Source: DATJFH01 sp035495815 (GTDB lineage: Bacteria > Acidobacteriota > Terriglobia > Bryobacterales > Bryobacteraceae). Taken from it: a stretch of 29,177 nucleotides of DNA. Location: NCBI GenBank assembly GCA_035495815.1, contig DATJFH010000180.1, forward strand, positions 1 to 29,177. Direction: 5' to 3'. Under the pieces are notes generated by a model that ran no database searches, was not told the DNA's origin, and worked only from the letters and a program-made list of their open reading frames with translations. Positions 14,968 through 22,569 of the stretch are shown in pieces (the first letter of the stretch is position 1; each line of letters opens with the position of its first letter). Both the position numbers and the translations under genes were made by a program.

Positions 14968-16206
14968 CTAAATCTTCAGAAACAGTTTCCGCCGGTACAT
15001 CCACAACAAAATCAACCAATACGTTCCCAGCACCGCGATGCCCTGCATCAACGGCTGCAGTCCGGTCCCGAAGAATGCGAAGAAGTCCTTTCCTAAATGA
15101 ATCCGGAACGAGTCCACGATAAACCGGTCGAACAGGTGCGCGATCATGTACGCGGCAATGGAATTCATGCCGATCACGATAAGCGGAAACGCCCACTTCC
15201 GGTAGCCCTTCGTATCGATCACCCAACTGAAGGCCGCCACGAAAAGGAAGCAGATGCCGCCGCTGAACAGCGTCCAGCTCGGCGTCCAGATGCGCTTGAC
15301 TACCGGGCAGATGCCTGAGAAATGGAGCAGCGCGCCGGCGGCCACGCCAATCGACCCGGCCGCCAGCAGTTTCCGGTACGGTATGCCGGGCGCGGCGTCG
15401 CGCAGCCAGCGTCCGCAAGCCAGCCCCAGAATCATGGTGCCGAGGGTAGGAATGAAACTTAGGGTCAGGTAGCCGCCGCTATTCGCCACGAACGGCTTGG
15501 CGCGGGGAAGCAGGTTCAGGAACCACTGATCGAAAGCCGACCCAAGGTTGCTGTTCTTATTCCAATGGGCTGCGAATCCCGTGTAATGGTGCGGCCAGTC
15601 AGCCGGAACGCCTACCGCCGGATAGTCGAATCCCGCGCCCGCAACCGGATACAGCGCCCACGCCAGCCAATAGCCCGTGAGAATCACGCCCAGAGCGCTC
15701 CACTGCCACTTCGGGGGACGGAAGCCCAGCAGGAACAGAATCGGATATCCCAGGCCGATCTGCGACAGGGTGTCCTCGAACGTGAAGTTCGTCTGCGGAC
15801 TGCGCATCGACCGGAGAAAAACTCCCAGCCAGATCAGCAGCGCCGACCGCCATACGGCGTGCAAGAACATCTTCCAGAACGAGCCACCCTTGGCCATCCG
15901 GCTGGCGATGGAATAAGGCAGCGCCACACCCACTAGAAAAGAGAATGACGGCTGGATCATGTCATGCAGCGAGCAGCCCGCCCACGGCACGTGGGACTGG
16001 TTGAAAGCCAGCGCGCTCCAGAACCAGTTGCCGGGGAATGCCTCGGCCACGCGGGCCAGGCGCAGGACTTCCGCCATCATGAGAAACATGACAAACCCGC
16101 GATAGACGTCGATGGCGACGTTCCGGGTGATCGGCGCGGGAATTCCATGGGACGGCTTCGGAAGCGGCTTGGACTCGATGATTGACGGTTCGAGTACGGG
16201 TGGCAA
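14968..16206 (-). CDS. NagX/DUF5009-type membrane acyltransferase-like protein
   Basis: The 412-residue polytopic protein resembles NagX and heparan-alpha-glucosaminide N-acetyltransferase (HGSNAT). After a hydrophilic Pro-rich N-terminus, the family opening NVAIDVYRGFVMFLMMAEV (29-47) begins the first helix. Next comes FNQSHVPWAGCSLHDMIQPS (68-87) and SFSFLVGVALPYSIASR (88-104), where a conserved His-Asp pair sits. About ten hydrophobic segments follow, ending with WMYRRKLFLKI. Relatives are thought to transfer acetyl groups across the membrane to sugars or to transport them. The start is TTG at 16206, chosen because a GGAGGT lies five bases upstream. The gene converges with the TMTC-like gene. 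Confidence 0.88.
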   Translation of the reverse strand: MPPVLEPSIIESKPLPKPSHGIPAPITRNVAIDVYRGFVMFLMMAEVLRLARVAEAFPGNWFWSALAFNQSHVPWAGCSLHDMIQPSFSFLVGVALPYSIASRMAKGGSFWKMFLHAVWRSALLIWLGVFLRSMRSPQTNFTFEDTLSQIGLGYPILFLLGFRPPKWQWSALGVILTGYWLAWALYPVAGAGFDYPAVGVPADWPHHYTGFAAHWNKNSNLGSAFDQWFLNLLPRAKPFVANSGGYLTLSFIPTLGTMILGLACGRWLRDAAPGIPYRKLLAAGSIGVAAGALLHFSGICPVVKRIWTPSWTLFSGGICFLFVAAFSWVIDTKGYRKWAFPLIVIGMNSIAAYMIAHLFDRFIVDSFRIHLGKDFFAFFGTGLQPLMQGIAVLGTYWLILLWMYRRKLFLKI

Positions 16207-16211
16207 GTGTC

Positions 16212-16217
16212 ACCTCC
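16212..16217 (-). promoter_or_regulatory. Shine-Dalgarno of the NagX-like gene
   Basis: GGAGGT on the minus strand is a perfect anti-16S match, five bases before TTG 16206. It is the strongest ribosome binding site in the window and supports the non-ATG start. Confidence 0.8.
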
Positions 16218-16279
16218 CAATCAGATTCAAACTGACCATATCATACCGCCGGAGCCGAGCCAGATTTTGCCATACCGGT

Positions 16280-17350
16280 TCAGCCATGCCGGATGACCAG
16301 CACATCGCCGTCCTTTACGATGTACTCCTTGCCCTCGAGGCGCAGCAGCCCTTTCTCCCGCACTCCGGGATAGCCGCCCAAATCGACCAGCGATTTCCAG
16401 TTCACTACTTCCGCCCGGATGAACTTTTTCTCGAAATCGGAATGGATCGCCCCGGCCGCCTTCACCGCCGTGCTGCCGATCGGAATCGTCCAGGCGCGCA
16501 CTTCGGTTTCGCCGGCGGTCAGGAAGGACATCAAGCCCAGAAGGGTGTAGCTGGCCGAGATCAGCCTCTCGAGACCGGACTCCTTCAGCCCGTAGCTCAC
16601 CAGGTACTCGGCAGCGTCCTCCCGTGACAACTCCGCCAGTTCCGCTTCGATCTTGCCTCCGATTCCGGCCACCGCGGTATTCTTCTTCTGCCCGAGCTGC
16701 GCGCGGAACTCCTCCTCCTTCTCGTGCATCCGGGGCGCGTCCGTTTCACCCACGTTCAACACGTAGAGCATCGGCTTCTGCGAAAGAAATTGAAAACCTC
16801 GAATCCGCTTCTCCTCGTCGGCGCTGAACTCCATCGCGCGCAGCGGCAGGTCCTGTTCCAGCGTCGCTTTGCACTTTTCCAGCAGCTCCGCCTCGCGGTC
16901 GAGCTCCGGATTCTTGATTTTCTTTCGATCCTTGTCCAGACGTTCCAGCCGCTTTTCGAGCACCATCAGGTCGCTCAGCACCAGCTCGGTTTCGACGTTG
17001 GCCAGATCGCGCATCGGATCCACCGAGCCGTATTCGTGCGGAACCGTCTGGTCGTCGAACGCCCGCAGCACGTGCGCAAACGCATCCACCACGCGCAGAC
17101 CGGCCACATAGGCCGGATCACGCAAGGACTCCTTCGATACCGCCGGCACGTCCAGAAAATCCACCGTCGCGTACGTAACCTTGGGTGGATCGAACAGTTT
17201 CGCCAGCGCGTCCAGACGCGGGTCCGGCACCTTGGACACCCCCGCCCTCACCGCCGTGGACCCGATCCGCGACTCCTGATGTACGCCCGTCAGAATCGTG
17301 AACAGGCTTGTCTTGCCGACCATGGGGAGGCCGATAATTGCGGTTTTCAT
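16280..17350 (-). CDS. YchF-like GTPase/ATPase, divergent G motifs
   Basis: The 356-residue protein has the YchF/Obg layout: an N-terminal P-loop domain, a helical coiled-coil insert (about 120-190, VLEKRLERLDKDRKKIKNPE), and a C-terminal TGS/DUF933 domain (SFLTAGETEVRAWTIPIGST through the final YIVKDGDVLVIRHG). YchF binds the ribosome and prefers ATP. The P-loop is GLPMVGKTSL instead of the usual GLPNVGKST. The G3 region reads DFLDVPAVSKES where YchF has DIAGLVKGA, so the DxxG glycine is absent. The NxxE specificity motif is kept as LNVGETD. These changes suggest a separate YchF-like family. It follows the MoxR gene by 11 bp on the same strand. Confidence 0.88.
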   Translation of the reverse strand: MKTAIIGLPMVGKTSLFTILTGVHQESRIGSTAVRAGVSKVPDPRLDALAKLFDPPKVTYATVDFLDVPAVSKESLRDPAYVAGLRVVDAFAHVLRAFDDQTVPHEYGSVDPMRDLANVETELVLSDLMVLEKRLERLDKDRKKIKNPELDREAELLEKCKATLEQDLPLRAMEFSADEEKRIRGFQFLSQKPMLYVLNVGETDAPRMHEKEEEFRAQLGQKKNTAVAGIGGKIEAELAELSREDAAEYLVSYGLKESGLERLISASYTLLGLMSFLTAGETEVRAWTIPIGSTAVKAAGAIHSDFEKKFIRAEVVNWKSLVDLGGYPGVREKGLLRLEGKEYIVKDGDVLVIRHG

Positions 17351-17361
17351 GGATTCGATTT

Positions 17362-18351
17362 TCAGGCGGGCACGTCGACGTGCTGCAGTATTTCCTCGAT
17401 CACGCGATCTCCCAGGTCGGACTTCCGGTGAGCGAGAGCCGCGCGCGTCGAGACCACCACGCGATGGCCGAAGATGGGCACGGCCAGCCGCTTTACGTCG
17501 TGCGGAATCACGTAGTCGCGCCCTTCGATCATGGCCAGCGCCTGCGAGGCGCGGTACAAGGCCTGCGAACCGCGGGGGCTGACTCCGAGCGCCAGGGATT
17601 CATGCGCGCGAGTCCGGCCCACAATGGCCAGCATGTAGTCGATCAGCGAAGAATCTACGCTGACGCGCTGAGCCGCGTTTTGCAGTTCCACCACGTCCTC
17701 ACCGGACAACACAGGCTGCACGTTTCCAGCGGAATAGCTTTCCGAGTTGCGTAGAATGTCTCGCTCGCTCTCCAGTTCCGGATATCCGATGCGCAGCCGC
17801 ATCAGGAAACGGTCGAGCTGCGATTCGGGCAGCGGGTACGCGCCGTGGTGCTCCACCGGATTCTGGGTGGCGATCACCATGAAGGGGCGCGGCAGGGGGT
17901 GCGACCTCCCATCGATGGTCACCTGTTGCTCATTCATGGCTTCGAGCAGCGCCGACTGGGTTCTCGGAGTCGTTCGGTTGATCTCGTCGGCCAGCAGGAA
18001 ATTGGTGAAAATGGGCCCGCGCTTGAACTCGAACAGCTCGCTGTGGGCGTTGTAGATGGTGACTCCCAGGACGTCGCTGGGCAGCATGTCGCTGGTGAAT
18101 TGCAGCCGGTGGAACGTGCAGGTCACCGAGCGCGCCAGCGCCTGGGCCAGGGTCGTCTTTCCCACCCCGGGCACGTCTTCGATGAGCAGGTGCCCCCGGG
18201 CCAGCATGCACGCCAGCGAAAGGGTGACCGCCTCCGGCTTGCCGCGCAGCGCCGAGCTTACCATGGCGTCCAGCTCACCGAGCCTGGCGAGCGGCTGCGC
18301 CACGGCGGCAGGCGGGGCCTCTACTGTTTCCCGCGAGGGCATTATAGCCAT
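17362..18351 (-). CDS. MoxR family AAA+ ATPase
   Basis: The 329-residue MoxR/RavA-type AAA+ ATPase has Walker A EDVPGVGKTTL (58-68) and Walker B NFLLADEINRTTPRTQSALL (117-136). It also has the sensor region with MVIATQNPVEHHGAYPLPES and DRFLMRL, and a C-terminal lid with SPRGSQALYRASQALA. MoxR proteins are chaperone-like ATPases that usually act on a partner with a von Willebrand A or DUF58 domain encoded next door; no such partner follows here, only the YchF-like gene 11 bp downstream. ATG 18351 is the track start; ATG 18342 (residue 4) is an alternative, and neither has a clear Shine-Dalgarno. It is divergent from the TIGR00300 gene. Confidence 0.93.
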   Translation of the reverse strand: MAIMPSRETVEAPPAAVAQPLARLGELDAMVSSALRGKPEAVTLSLACMLARGHLLIEDVPGVGKTTLAQALARSVTCTFHRLQFTSDMLPSDVLGVTIYNAHSELFEFKRGPIFTNFLLADEINRTTPRTQSALLEAMNEQQVTIDGRSHPLPRPFMVIATQNPVEHHGAYPLPESQLDRFLMRLRIGYPELESERDILRNSESYSAGNVQPVLSGEDVVELQNAAQRVSVDSSLIDYMLAIVGRTRAHESLALGVSPRGSQALYRASQALAMIEGRDYVIPHDVKRLAVPIFGHRVVVSTRAALAHRKSDLGDRVIEEILQHVDVPA

Positions 18352-18436
18352 CTTACTAAAGATCGGATTTCCATCGCTGCCGAATTGCGCCCTTCGATTC
18401 CCGGAAATGCTGCCAGCCGGAATTGGCGGCCCACGA

Positions 18437-18442
18437 TAGAAT
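18437..18442 (+). promoter_or_regulatory. Possible -10 box of the TIGR00300-queF operon
   Basis: TAGAAT ends nine bases before ATG 18452. With no recognisable Shine-Dalgarno between, the transcript could be leaderless or nearly so. Confidence 0.4.
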
Positions 18443-18451
18443 GGGATTTCT

Positions 18452-19660
18452 ATGCAATTTCAGGAAGTCGTCGAAGCGCAGGGCCACCTTATCGATTCCC
18501 ACGTGATGGAGCAGATTTTCGACAAGGTGGTGGAATACAACAGCCGCTTCGAAGTCGAGCAATTCCGGATCGGACGGACCAACAGCGACGCGTCCTACCT
18601 GCGGCTAAAGGTGGAAGCGCCCAGCCAGGAAGTGATGGATCATCTGCTGCAGCAGCTGCTGGGGCTGGGCTGCTCGCCGGTGGATTCCGGCGACGCTCAA
18701 CTGCGCACTGTGGAGCGGGACCGCTGCGCACCCGAGGATTTCTACTCGACCACCAACCACCGGACGCTGATCCGCCACAAGCAGCAGTGGCTGGAAGTGG
18801 AGAATCAGCGCATGGACGCCCTGGTCGTGGTGAAGGGCGGACACGCCGTGTGCCGGCGTCTGCGGGATATCCGCGCCGGGGACGAGGTGGTGGCGGGGAT
18901 GCGGGGCATCCGGGTCGTGCCGGAGTCCAAGGAGCGGGACCGCCTTTCCTTCGCCTTCATGTCGAACGGGATCTCGTCGGAGCGGCAGCTCGAGACAGCC
19001 GTCCGGCAGACGGCGGCGCTGACGCTGCAGGTAATCGAGCAGAAGCAGAGCGTGGTTGTGGTGGCCGGTCCGGTGGTGGTCCATACCGGCGGAGCGCCGC
19101 CGCTGGCCGACCTGATCCGCCGCGGTTACGTACAGGCGCTGCTGAGCGGCAACGCGCTGGGCGTACACGACGCGGAGGCGGCGCTGCTCGGCACCTCGCT
19201 GGGGGTGCGGATGGCCGACGGCCGGCAGGAAGAGCACGGGCACCGCAATCACATGCGGGCGATTAACACGATTTATCATTGCGGCAGCGTCCGGCAGGCG
19301 GTGGAGACTGGCTGCCTGCGCTCCGGCATTCTGTACGAATGCGTGCGCCACAACGTCCCGTTCGTGCTGGCCGGCAGCCTGCGCGACGACGGCCCGCTGC
19401 CCGACACCATCACCGACATGAACGAGGCGCAGGACGCCTACGCGGCCCAGCTCAAGTGCGCCGGGCTGGTGCTGTGCCTGGGCTCCATGCTGCACTCGAT
19501 CGCCACCGGCAACATGCTGCCGAGCTGGGTGAAGATCGTGTGCGTGGACATCAACCCGGCGGTGGCGACCAAGGTCAGCGACCGCGGCACCGGCCAGGCG
19601 GTGGGCGTGGTGAGCGACGCCGGGATGTTCCTCGACCTGCTGTCGAAAGCCCTTCCATGA
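18452..19660 (+). CDS. TIGR00300 family, ornithine cyclodeaminase-like (LOR/SDH domain)
   Basis: The 402-residue protein matches the TIGR00300 / LOR-SDH conserved-region family. The N-terminal half (about 1-110) begins with QEVVEAQGHLIDSHVMEQIF and contains VEQFRIGRTNSDASYLRL, as in the domain shared with plant lysine-ketoglutarate reductase. The C-terminal half is a Rossmann-like domain with VVVVAGPVVVHTGGAPPLAD, LLSGNALGVHDAEAALLGTS, a RNHMRAINTIYHCGSVRQAV stretch, and VKIVCVDINPAVATKVSDRG. Related proteins are the archaeal NAD-dependent ornithine cyclodeaminase and the C-terminal part of cyanobacterial AgrE/ArgZ, which form proline from ornithine with ammonia release. That role is inferred from family knowledge. 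The stop overlaps the queF start (ATGA), so expression is probably coupled. Confidence 0.88.
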   Translation: MQFQEVVEAQGHLIDSHVMEQIFDKVVEYNSRFEVEQFRIGRTNSDASYLRLKVEAPSQEVMDHLLQQLLGLGCSPVDSGDAQLRTVERDRCAPEDFYSTTNHRTLIRHKQQWLEVENQRMDALVVVKGGHAVCRRLRDIRAGDEVVAGMRGIRVVPESKERDRLSFAFMSNGISSERQLETAVRQTAALTLQVIEQKQSVVVVAGPVVVHTGGAPPLADLIRRGYVQALLSGNALGVHDAEAALLGTSLGVRMADGRQEEHGHRNHMRAINTIYHCGSVRQAVETGCLRSGILYECVRHNVPFVLAGSLRDDGPLPDTITDMNEAQDAYAAQLKCAGLVLCLGSMLHSIATGNMLPSWVKIVCVDINPAVATKVSDRGTGQAVGVVSDAGMFLDLLSKALP

Positions 19661-20058
19661 AACGAGCCTACACTGACGAACACGCGCAAAGCGGCGTCGA
19701 CGCCGCGCTGCCGGAGATCGAAACCTGGCCCAACCAGTTTCCCGGCTACCAGATCGAAGTGGTCGTGCCGGAATTCACTTCCGTCTGCCCGAAGACGGGG
19801 CTGCCGGATTTCGGCAAGCTGACGCTGCGCTACACTCCGGACAAGCTGTGCCTGGAATTGAAGTCGCTGAAATTGTACCTGCTGGCGTACCGCAATCTCG
19901 GCATTTTCTATGAGAACGTGGTCAACAAATTTCTGCGCGACGTGGTGAAGGCGGCCAGGCCGGTGTCGGCGGAAGTGGTGGGAGAGTTCACCCCGCGCGG
20001 AGGGTTGCAGTCCAAGGTGACGGCGGCCTGGAGCAGGAAGCGTGGAGCCGGAAAATAA
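19657..20058 (+). CDS. queF: NADPH-dependent 7-cyano-7-deazaguanine reductase
   Basis: The 133-residue protein is the short YkvM-type QueF, a tunnel-fold enzyme that reduces preQ0 to preQ1 in queuosine biosynthesis. Cys44 in EFTSVCPKTGLPDFG (39-53) is the thioimide-forming nucleophile and Asp51 the acid. The QueF signature ELKSLKLY (67-74) and the closing GEFTPRGG (109-116) are present. In the substrate-binding FHE triad region the sequence reads FYENVVN (84-90): Glu86 is kept but the His is Tyr, a variant I believe occurs in other QueFs. The start is ATG 19657 overlapping the previous stop; longer upstream readings in this frame are not protein-like. No other queuosine genes are in the window. 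Confidence 0.96.
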   Translation: MKRAYTDEHAQSGVDAALPEIETWPNQFPGYQIEVVVPEFTSVCPKTGLPDFGKLTLRYTPDKLCLELKSLKLYLLAYRNLGIFYENVVNKFLRDVVKAARPVSAEVVGEFTPRGGLQSKVTAAWSRKRGAGK

Positions 20059-21427
20059 CGGCGGATCGAAGAGCGAAGAGCTTGCCGCGCTGGCGCAGGA
20101 GATTCGCGACCGAGTGCGGGCACGCTACCCGCAGCGGGATTCCTCGCGCCTGAATCTTCCATTGCCGGACCTGACCGCGCTGGTCCACGCCCGCGACGCG
20201 GCGGAGGCGAAGGTGGCTTCCATCGGGACGGTGAACCCTCGGCGGGGCGGCCCCCTCAACTCGCTGGTGCAAGCCATGAAACGAACGATCGCCCGGGGAC
20301 TCGACTGGCACGTCCGCGAGCAGGTGGAGTTCAACCGCGGCGTGATGAGCTGCGTGGAATCGGCTCTCGAAGCGCTGAACGAGACCAAGCGCGCTCTCTC
20401 CATACTGGCCGGGCAGCTCGAGGACATGAACGAGCTGCGCGATATGCGGTCCCACTGGGCGCAGTGGCGCGCGGAGTGGGAGCACAAGCTGTTTCTCAAC
20501 GAGACCCGGTTCCTGCGAAGCGTGGCCGATCTCCAGGGCGCGTTCCAGCACCGGGCGAGCCTGATGGAGGCAAATTTCCGGGATATCACGCGGTCGCAGC
20601 ACGCCGATTATGCTGGCGCGCTCGATCGCTCCGTCCTGGAGACCCAGAAGCGATTCTGGGAAGAAGTGGGCAAGGTACGGCTGGAGTACGAGCGGGTCAT
20701 TCACGAGGAGCTGCGGCTGGTCCGGCAGCGGGCGCGCGCCGAGCCGCGTGCTGAAGCGGCGCCCGCTCCAAGCCCGCCCGCCGAACCGGCGCCGGAATTC
20801 GACTACGGCCGATTCGCCGAGCGTTTTCGTGGCGGGGAAGACTTTGTCCGGCAGAGCGTCGAGCTTTACCTGCCGCGCTTCGAAGGACGGGCGCCGGTGC
20901 TCGACCTGGGGTGCGGACGCGGCGAATTTCTGGAAATGCTGCGCGGCGCCGGTATCGCGGCGCGCGGCGTCGATCTCAGCGCGGAATCGGTGTCGCTGTG
21001 CCGCGGCAAGGGACTTGACGTGGAGCAGGCGGACCTGTTCGCGTACCTGAGCGACCTGCCCGGCAAGTCGCTGGGCGGCGTCTTCTGCGCGCAGGTGGTG
21101 GAGCATCTGCCGCCGGCGCGTTTGCCGGAGATGATCCGCCTGGTATCGGAAAAGCTTTCAACCGGCGGATTGCTGGCGATCGAGACCCCCAATCCGGAGT
21201 GCCTGGCCATCTTCGCCAGTCATTTCTATCTGGACCCGACGCATACGCGGCCGGTCCCGCATCCGCTCGTTTCGTTCTACCTGCAGGAGTGCGGATTCGG
21301 CGGGATCGAGGTGCAGCGGCTTTCTCCGGCGGTGGAGTCGATGCCGGCGCTGGCGTCGCTGCCCGAGGATTTTCGCAATGCGTTCTTCGGCGGGCTGGAC
21401 TACGCGATTTTTGGAATCCGGCTGTAG
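20042..21427 (+). CDS. Coiled-coil-containing SAM-dependent methyltransferase
   Basis: The 461-residue protein begins at GTG 20042, overlapping queF by 17 bp, with GGAG eight bases upstream. Residues about 1-230 are helical and charged, with long heptad-like stretches (ESALEALNETKRALSILAGQ; RFWEEVGKVRLEYERVIHEE), predicting a coiled-coil oligomerisation arm. A Pro/Ala linker (237-251) leads to a class I methyltransferase: motif I VLDLGCGRGEF (286-296), acidic GVDLSAE for ribose binding, and a VVEHLPPARLPEMI segment. The ending IETPNPECLAIFASHFYLDP is typical of methyltransferases acting in surface-polysaccharide gene sets, such as WbdD-like chain terminators. The substrate is unknown. Co-expression with queF and the cyclodeaminase is not functionally obvious. 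Confidence 0.88.
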   Translation: MEPENNGGSKSEELAALAQEIRDRVRARYPQRDSSRLNLPLPDLTALVHARDAAEAKVASIGTVNPRRGGPLNSLVQAMKRTIARGLDWHVREQVEFNRGVMSCVESALEALNETKRALSILAGQLEDMNELRDMRSHWAQWRAEWEHKLFLNETRFLRSVADLQGAFQHRASLMEANFRDITRSQHADYAGALDRSVLETQKRFWEEVGKVRLEYERVIHEELRLVRQRARAEPRAEAAPAPSPPAEPAPEFDYGRFAERFRGGEDFVRQSVELYLPRFEGRAPVLDLGCGRGEFLEMLRGAGIAARGVDLSAESVSLCRGKGLDVEQADLFAYLSDLPGKSLGGVFCAQVVEHLPPARLPEMIRLVSEKLSTGGLLAIETPNPECLAIFASHFYLDPTHTRPVPHPLVSFYLQECGFGGIEVQRLSPAVESMPALASLPEDFRNAFFGGLDYAIFGIRL

Positions 21428-21486
21428 GCTCCCATCTACTCTTTTGGCGGCGCTGCTTTACGGGACGGCGGACAGGCGCCGGACCG

Positions 21487-21514
21487 TTTACGTTCCGCAG
21501 GCGCGCAGTACAAT
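21487..21514 (+). promoter_or_regulatory. Promoter of the curA-like gene
   Basis: TTTACG (21487-21492) and TACAAT (21509-21514) are 16 bp apart, 24 bases before the ATG at 21539. Its -10 box overlaps a perfect palindrome, which fits a repressible promoter. Confidence 0.5.
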
Positions 21515-21526
21515 GACCGTGTCATT
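21512..21526. promoter_or_regulatory. 15-bp palindromic operator candidate
   Basis: AATGAC-CGT-GTCATT is a perfect 6-bp inverted repeat with a 3-bp centre. It covers the end of the predicted -10 box and the expected transcription start of the curA-like gene, a classic repressor position (TetR- or MarR-type proteins often bind such sites). Confidence 0.5.
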
Positions 21527-21538
21527 TTTATTCGCCAC

Positions 21539-22540
21539 ATGAATCGTCAAATCACTCTGGCCGCGCGGCCCTCGGGCCTGCCCACGGAATCCGACTTCCG
21601 GCTGGTGGAATCGGACATTCCCTCTCCGGGACCGGGTGAAGTCCTGGTCCGGACTCTCTACCTCTCCATCGATCCGTACATGCGGGGACGCATGAATGAC
21701 GCCAAATCCTACGCCGCGCCGGTGCAGATCGGGCAGGTCATGGTGGGCGGAACCGTGAGCCGGGTGGAGAAATCGAACGATCCCGGTTTCCAGCCCGGCG
21801 ACCTGGTGGCGGCGAACTCCGGCTGGCAGGACTATGCCCTGGCAAAGCCCAGGGAACTGCGCAAACTCGACCCCATGCAGGCTCCCATTACGACCGCGCT
21901 CGGCGTGCTCGGACACATCGGCCTCACGGCGTATTTCGGTCTGATCGACGTCTGCGATCCCAAGCCGGGGGAGACCGTGGTGGTCTCGGGAGCCGCCGGA
22001 GCGGTCGGGTCGGCGGCCGGACAGATCGCCAAGATCCTGGGGTGCCGCGTGGTCGGCATCGCCGGCTCGGACGCCAAGATCCGGTACCTGCTGAACGAAC
22101 TGAAATTCGACGCGGCGTTCAATTACAAGACAACCGCCGATTATCGGGCGGCTCTCGCCGAGCACTGTCCGAAGGGAGTGGACGTGTACTTCGACAACGT
22201 CGGCGGACCGGTCACCGACGCCGTGCTTTTCAACTTGAACGTCCACGCGCGGGTGAGTATTTGCGGGCAGATCTCCCAGTACAACGCGGCCAAGCCGGAG
22301 ACGGGTCCGAGGCTGCTGGGCCTGCTCATTCTTTGCCGCGCCAAGGTCCAGGGATTCCTGGTGAGCGACTACGCGCCTCGCTTCGGAGAAGGTCTTCGGC
22401 AGTTGAGCGCCTGGTTCCGGGAGGGCAGGCTTTCCTACAGGGAGACGATTGCGGAAGGCCTGGAGAACGCTCCGCGCGCGTTCATCGGCATGCTGGAGGG
22501 CGCGAACCTGGGAAAGCAGCTGGTCAAAATCGCAATGTGA
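21539..22540 (+). CDS. NADP-dependent medium-chain reductase, CurA/LTB4DH-like
   Basis: The 333-residue protein belongs to the zinc-independent medium-chain dehydrogenase/reductase branch that includes CurA, leukotriene B4 12-hydroxydehydrogenase and prostaglandin reductase, which reduce enone double bonds with NADPH. Family hallmarks are YLSIDPYMRGRM (41-52), GQVMVGGTVSRVEKS (65-79), GETVVVSGAAGAVGSAAGQI (144-163) with the nucleotide-binding loop, and VYFDNVGGP followed by GQISQYN. The structural zinc Cys cluster of true alcohol dehydrogenases is absent. It probably detoxifies reactive carbonyl compounds. The region upstream holds a promoter with an operator-like palindrome. The next gene, a TonB-dependent receptor, starts 29 bp after the stop with its own ribosome binding site. 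Confidence 0.93.
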   Translation: MNRQITLAARPSGLPTESDFRLVESDIPSPGPGEVLVRTLYLSIDPYMRGRMNDAKSYAAPVQIGQVMVGGTVSRVEKSNDPGFQPGDLVAANSGWQDYALAKPRELRKLDPMQAPITTALGVLGHIGLTAYFGLIDVCDPKPGETVVVSGAAGAVGSAAGQIAKILGCRVVGIAGSDAKIRYLLNELKFDAAFNYKTTADYRAALAEHCPKGVDVYFDNVGGPVTDAVLFNLNVHARVSICGQISQYNAAKPETGPRLLGLLILCRAKVQGFLVSDYAPRFGEGLRQLSAWFREGRLSYRETIAEGLENAPRAFIGMLEGANLGKQLVKIAM

Positions 22541-22546
22541 TAAAAT
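22541..22546 (+). promoter_or_regulatory. Possible -10 box upstream of the TonB receptor gene
   Basis: TAAAAT (five of six matches to TATAAT) begins immediately after the curA-like stop codon, 23 bases before ATG 22570. No convincing -35 is visible, so the receptor may have a weak promoter of its own or depend on readthrough. Confidence 0.3.
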
Positions 22547-22559
22547 CGGGCCGCTGATT

Positions 22560-22565
22560 GGGAGG
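22560..22565 (+). promoter_or_regulatory. Shine-Dalgarno of the TonB receptor gene
   Basis: GGGAGG lies four bases before ATG 22570 and favours that codon over the in-frame TTG at 22558, which would place the site inside the gene. Confidence 0.65.
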
Positions 22566-22569
22566 CACG

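Noticed and set aside
19279..19656. Upstream extension of the queF frame
   Set aside because: It overlaps the TIGR00300 gene out of frame and has low-complexity Arg/Gly/Ala composition. QueF homology begins at the ATG at 19657.
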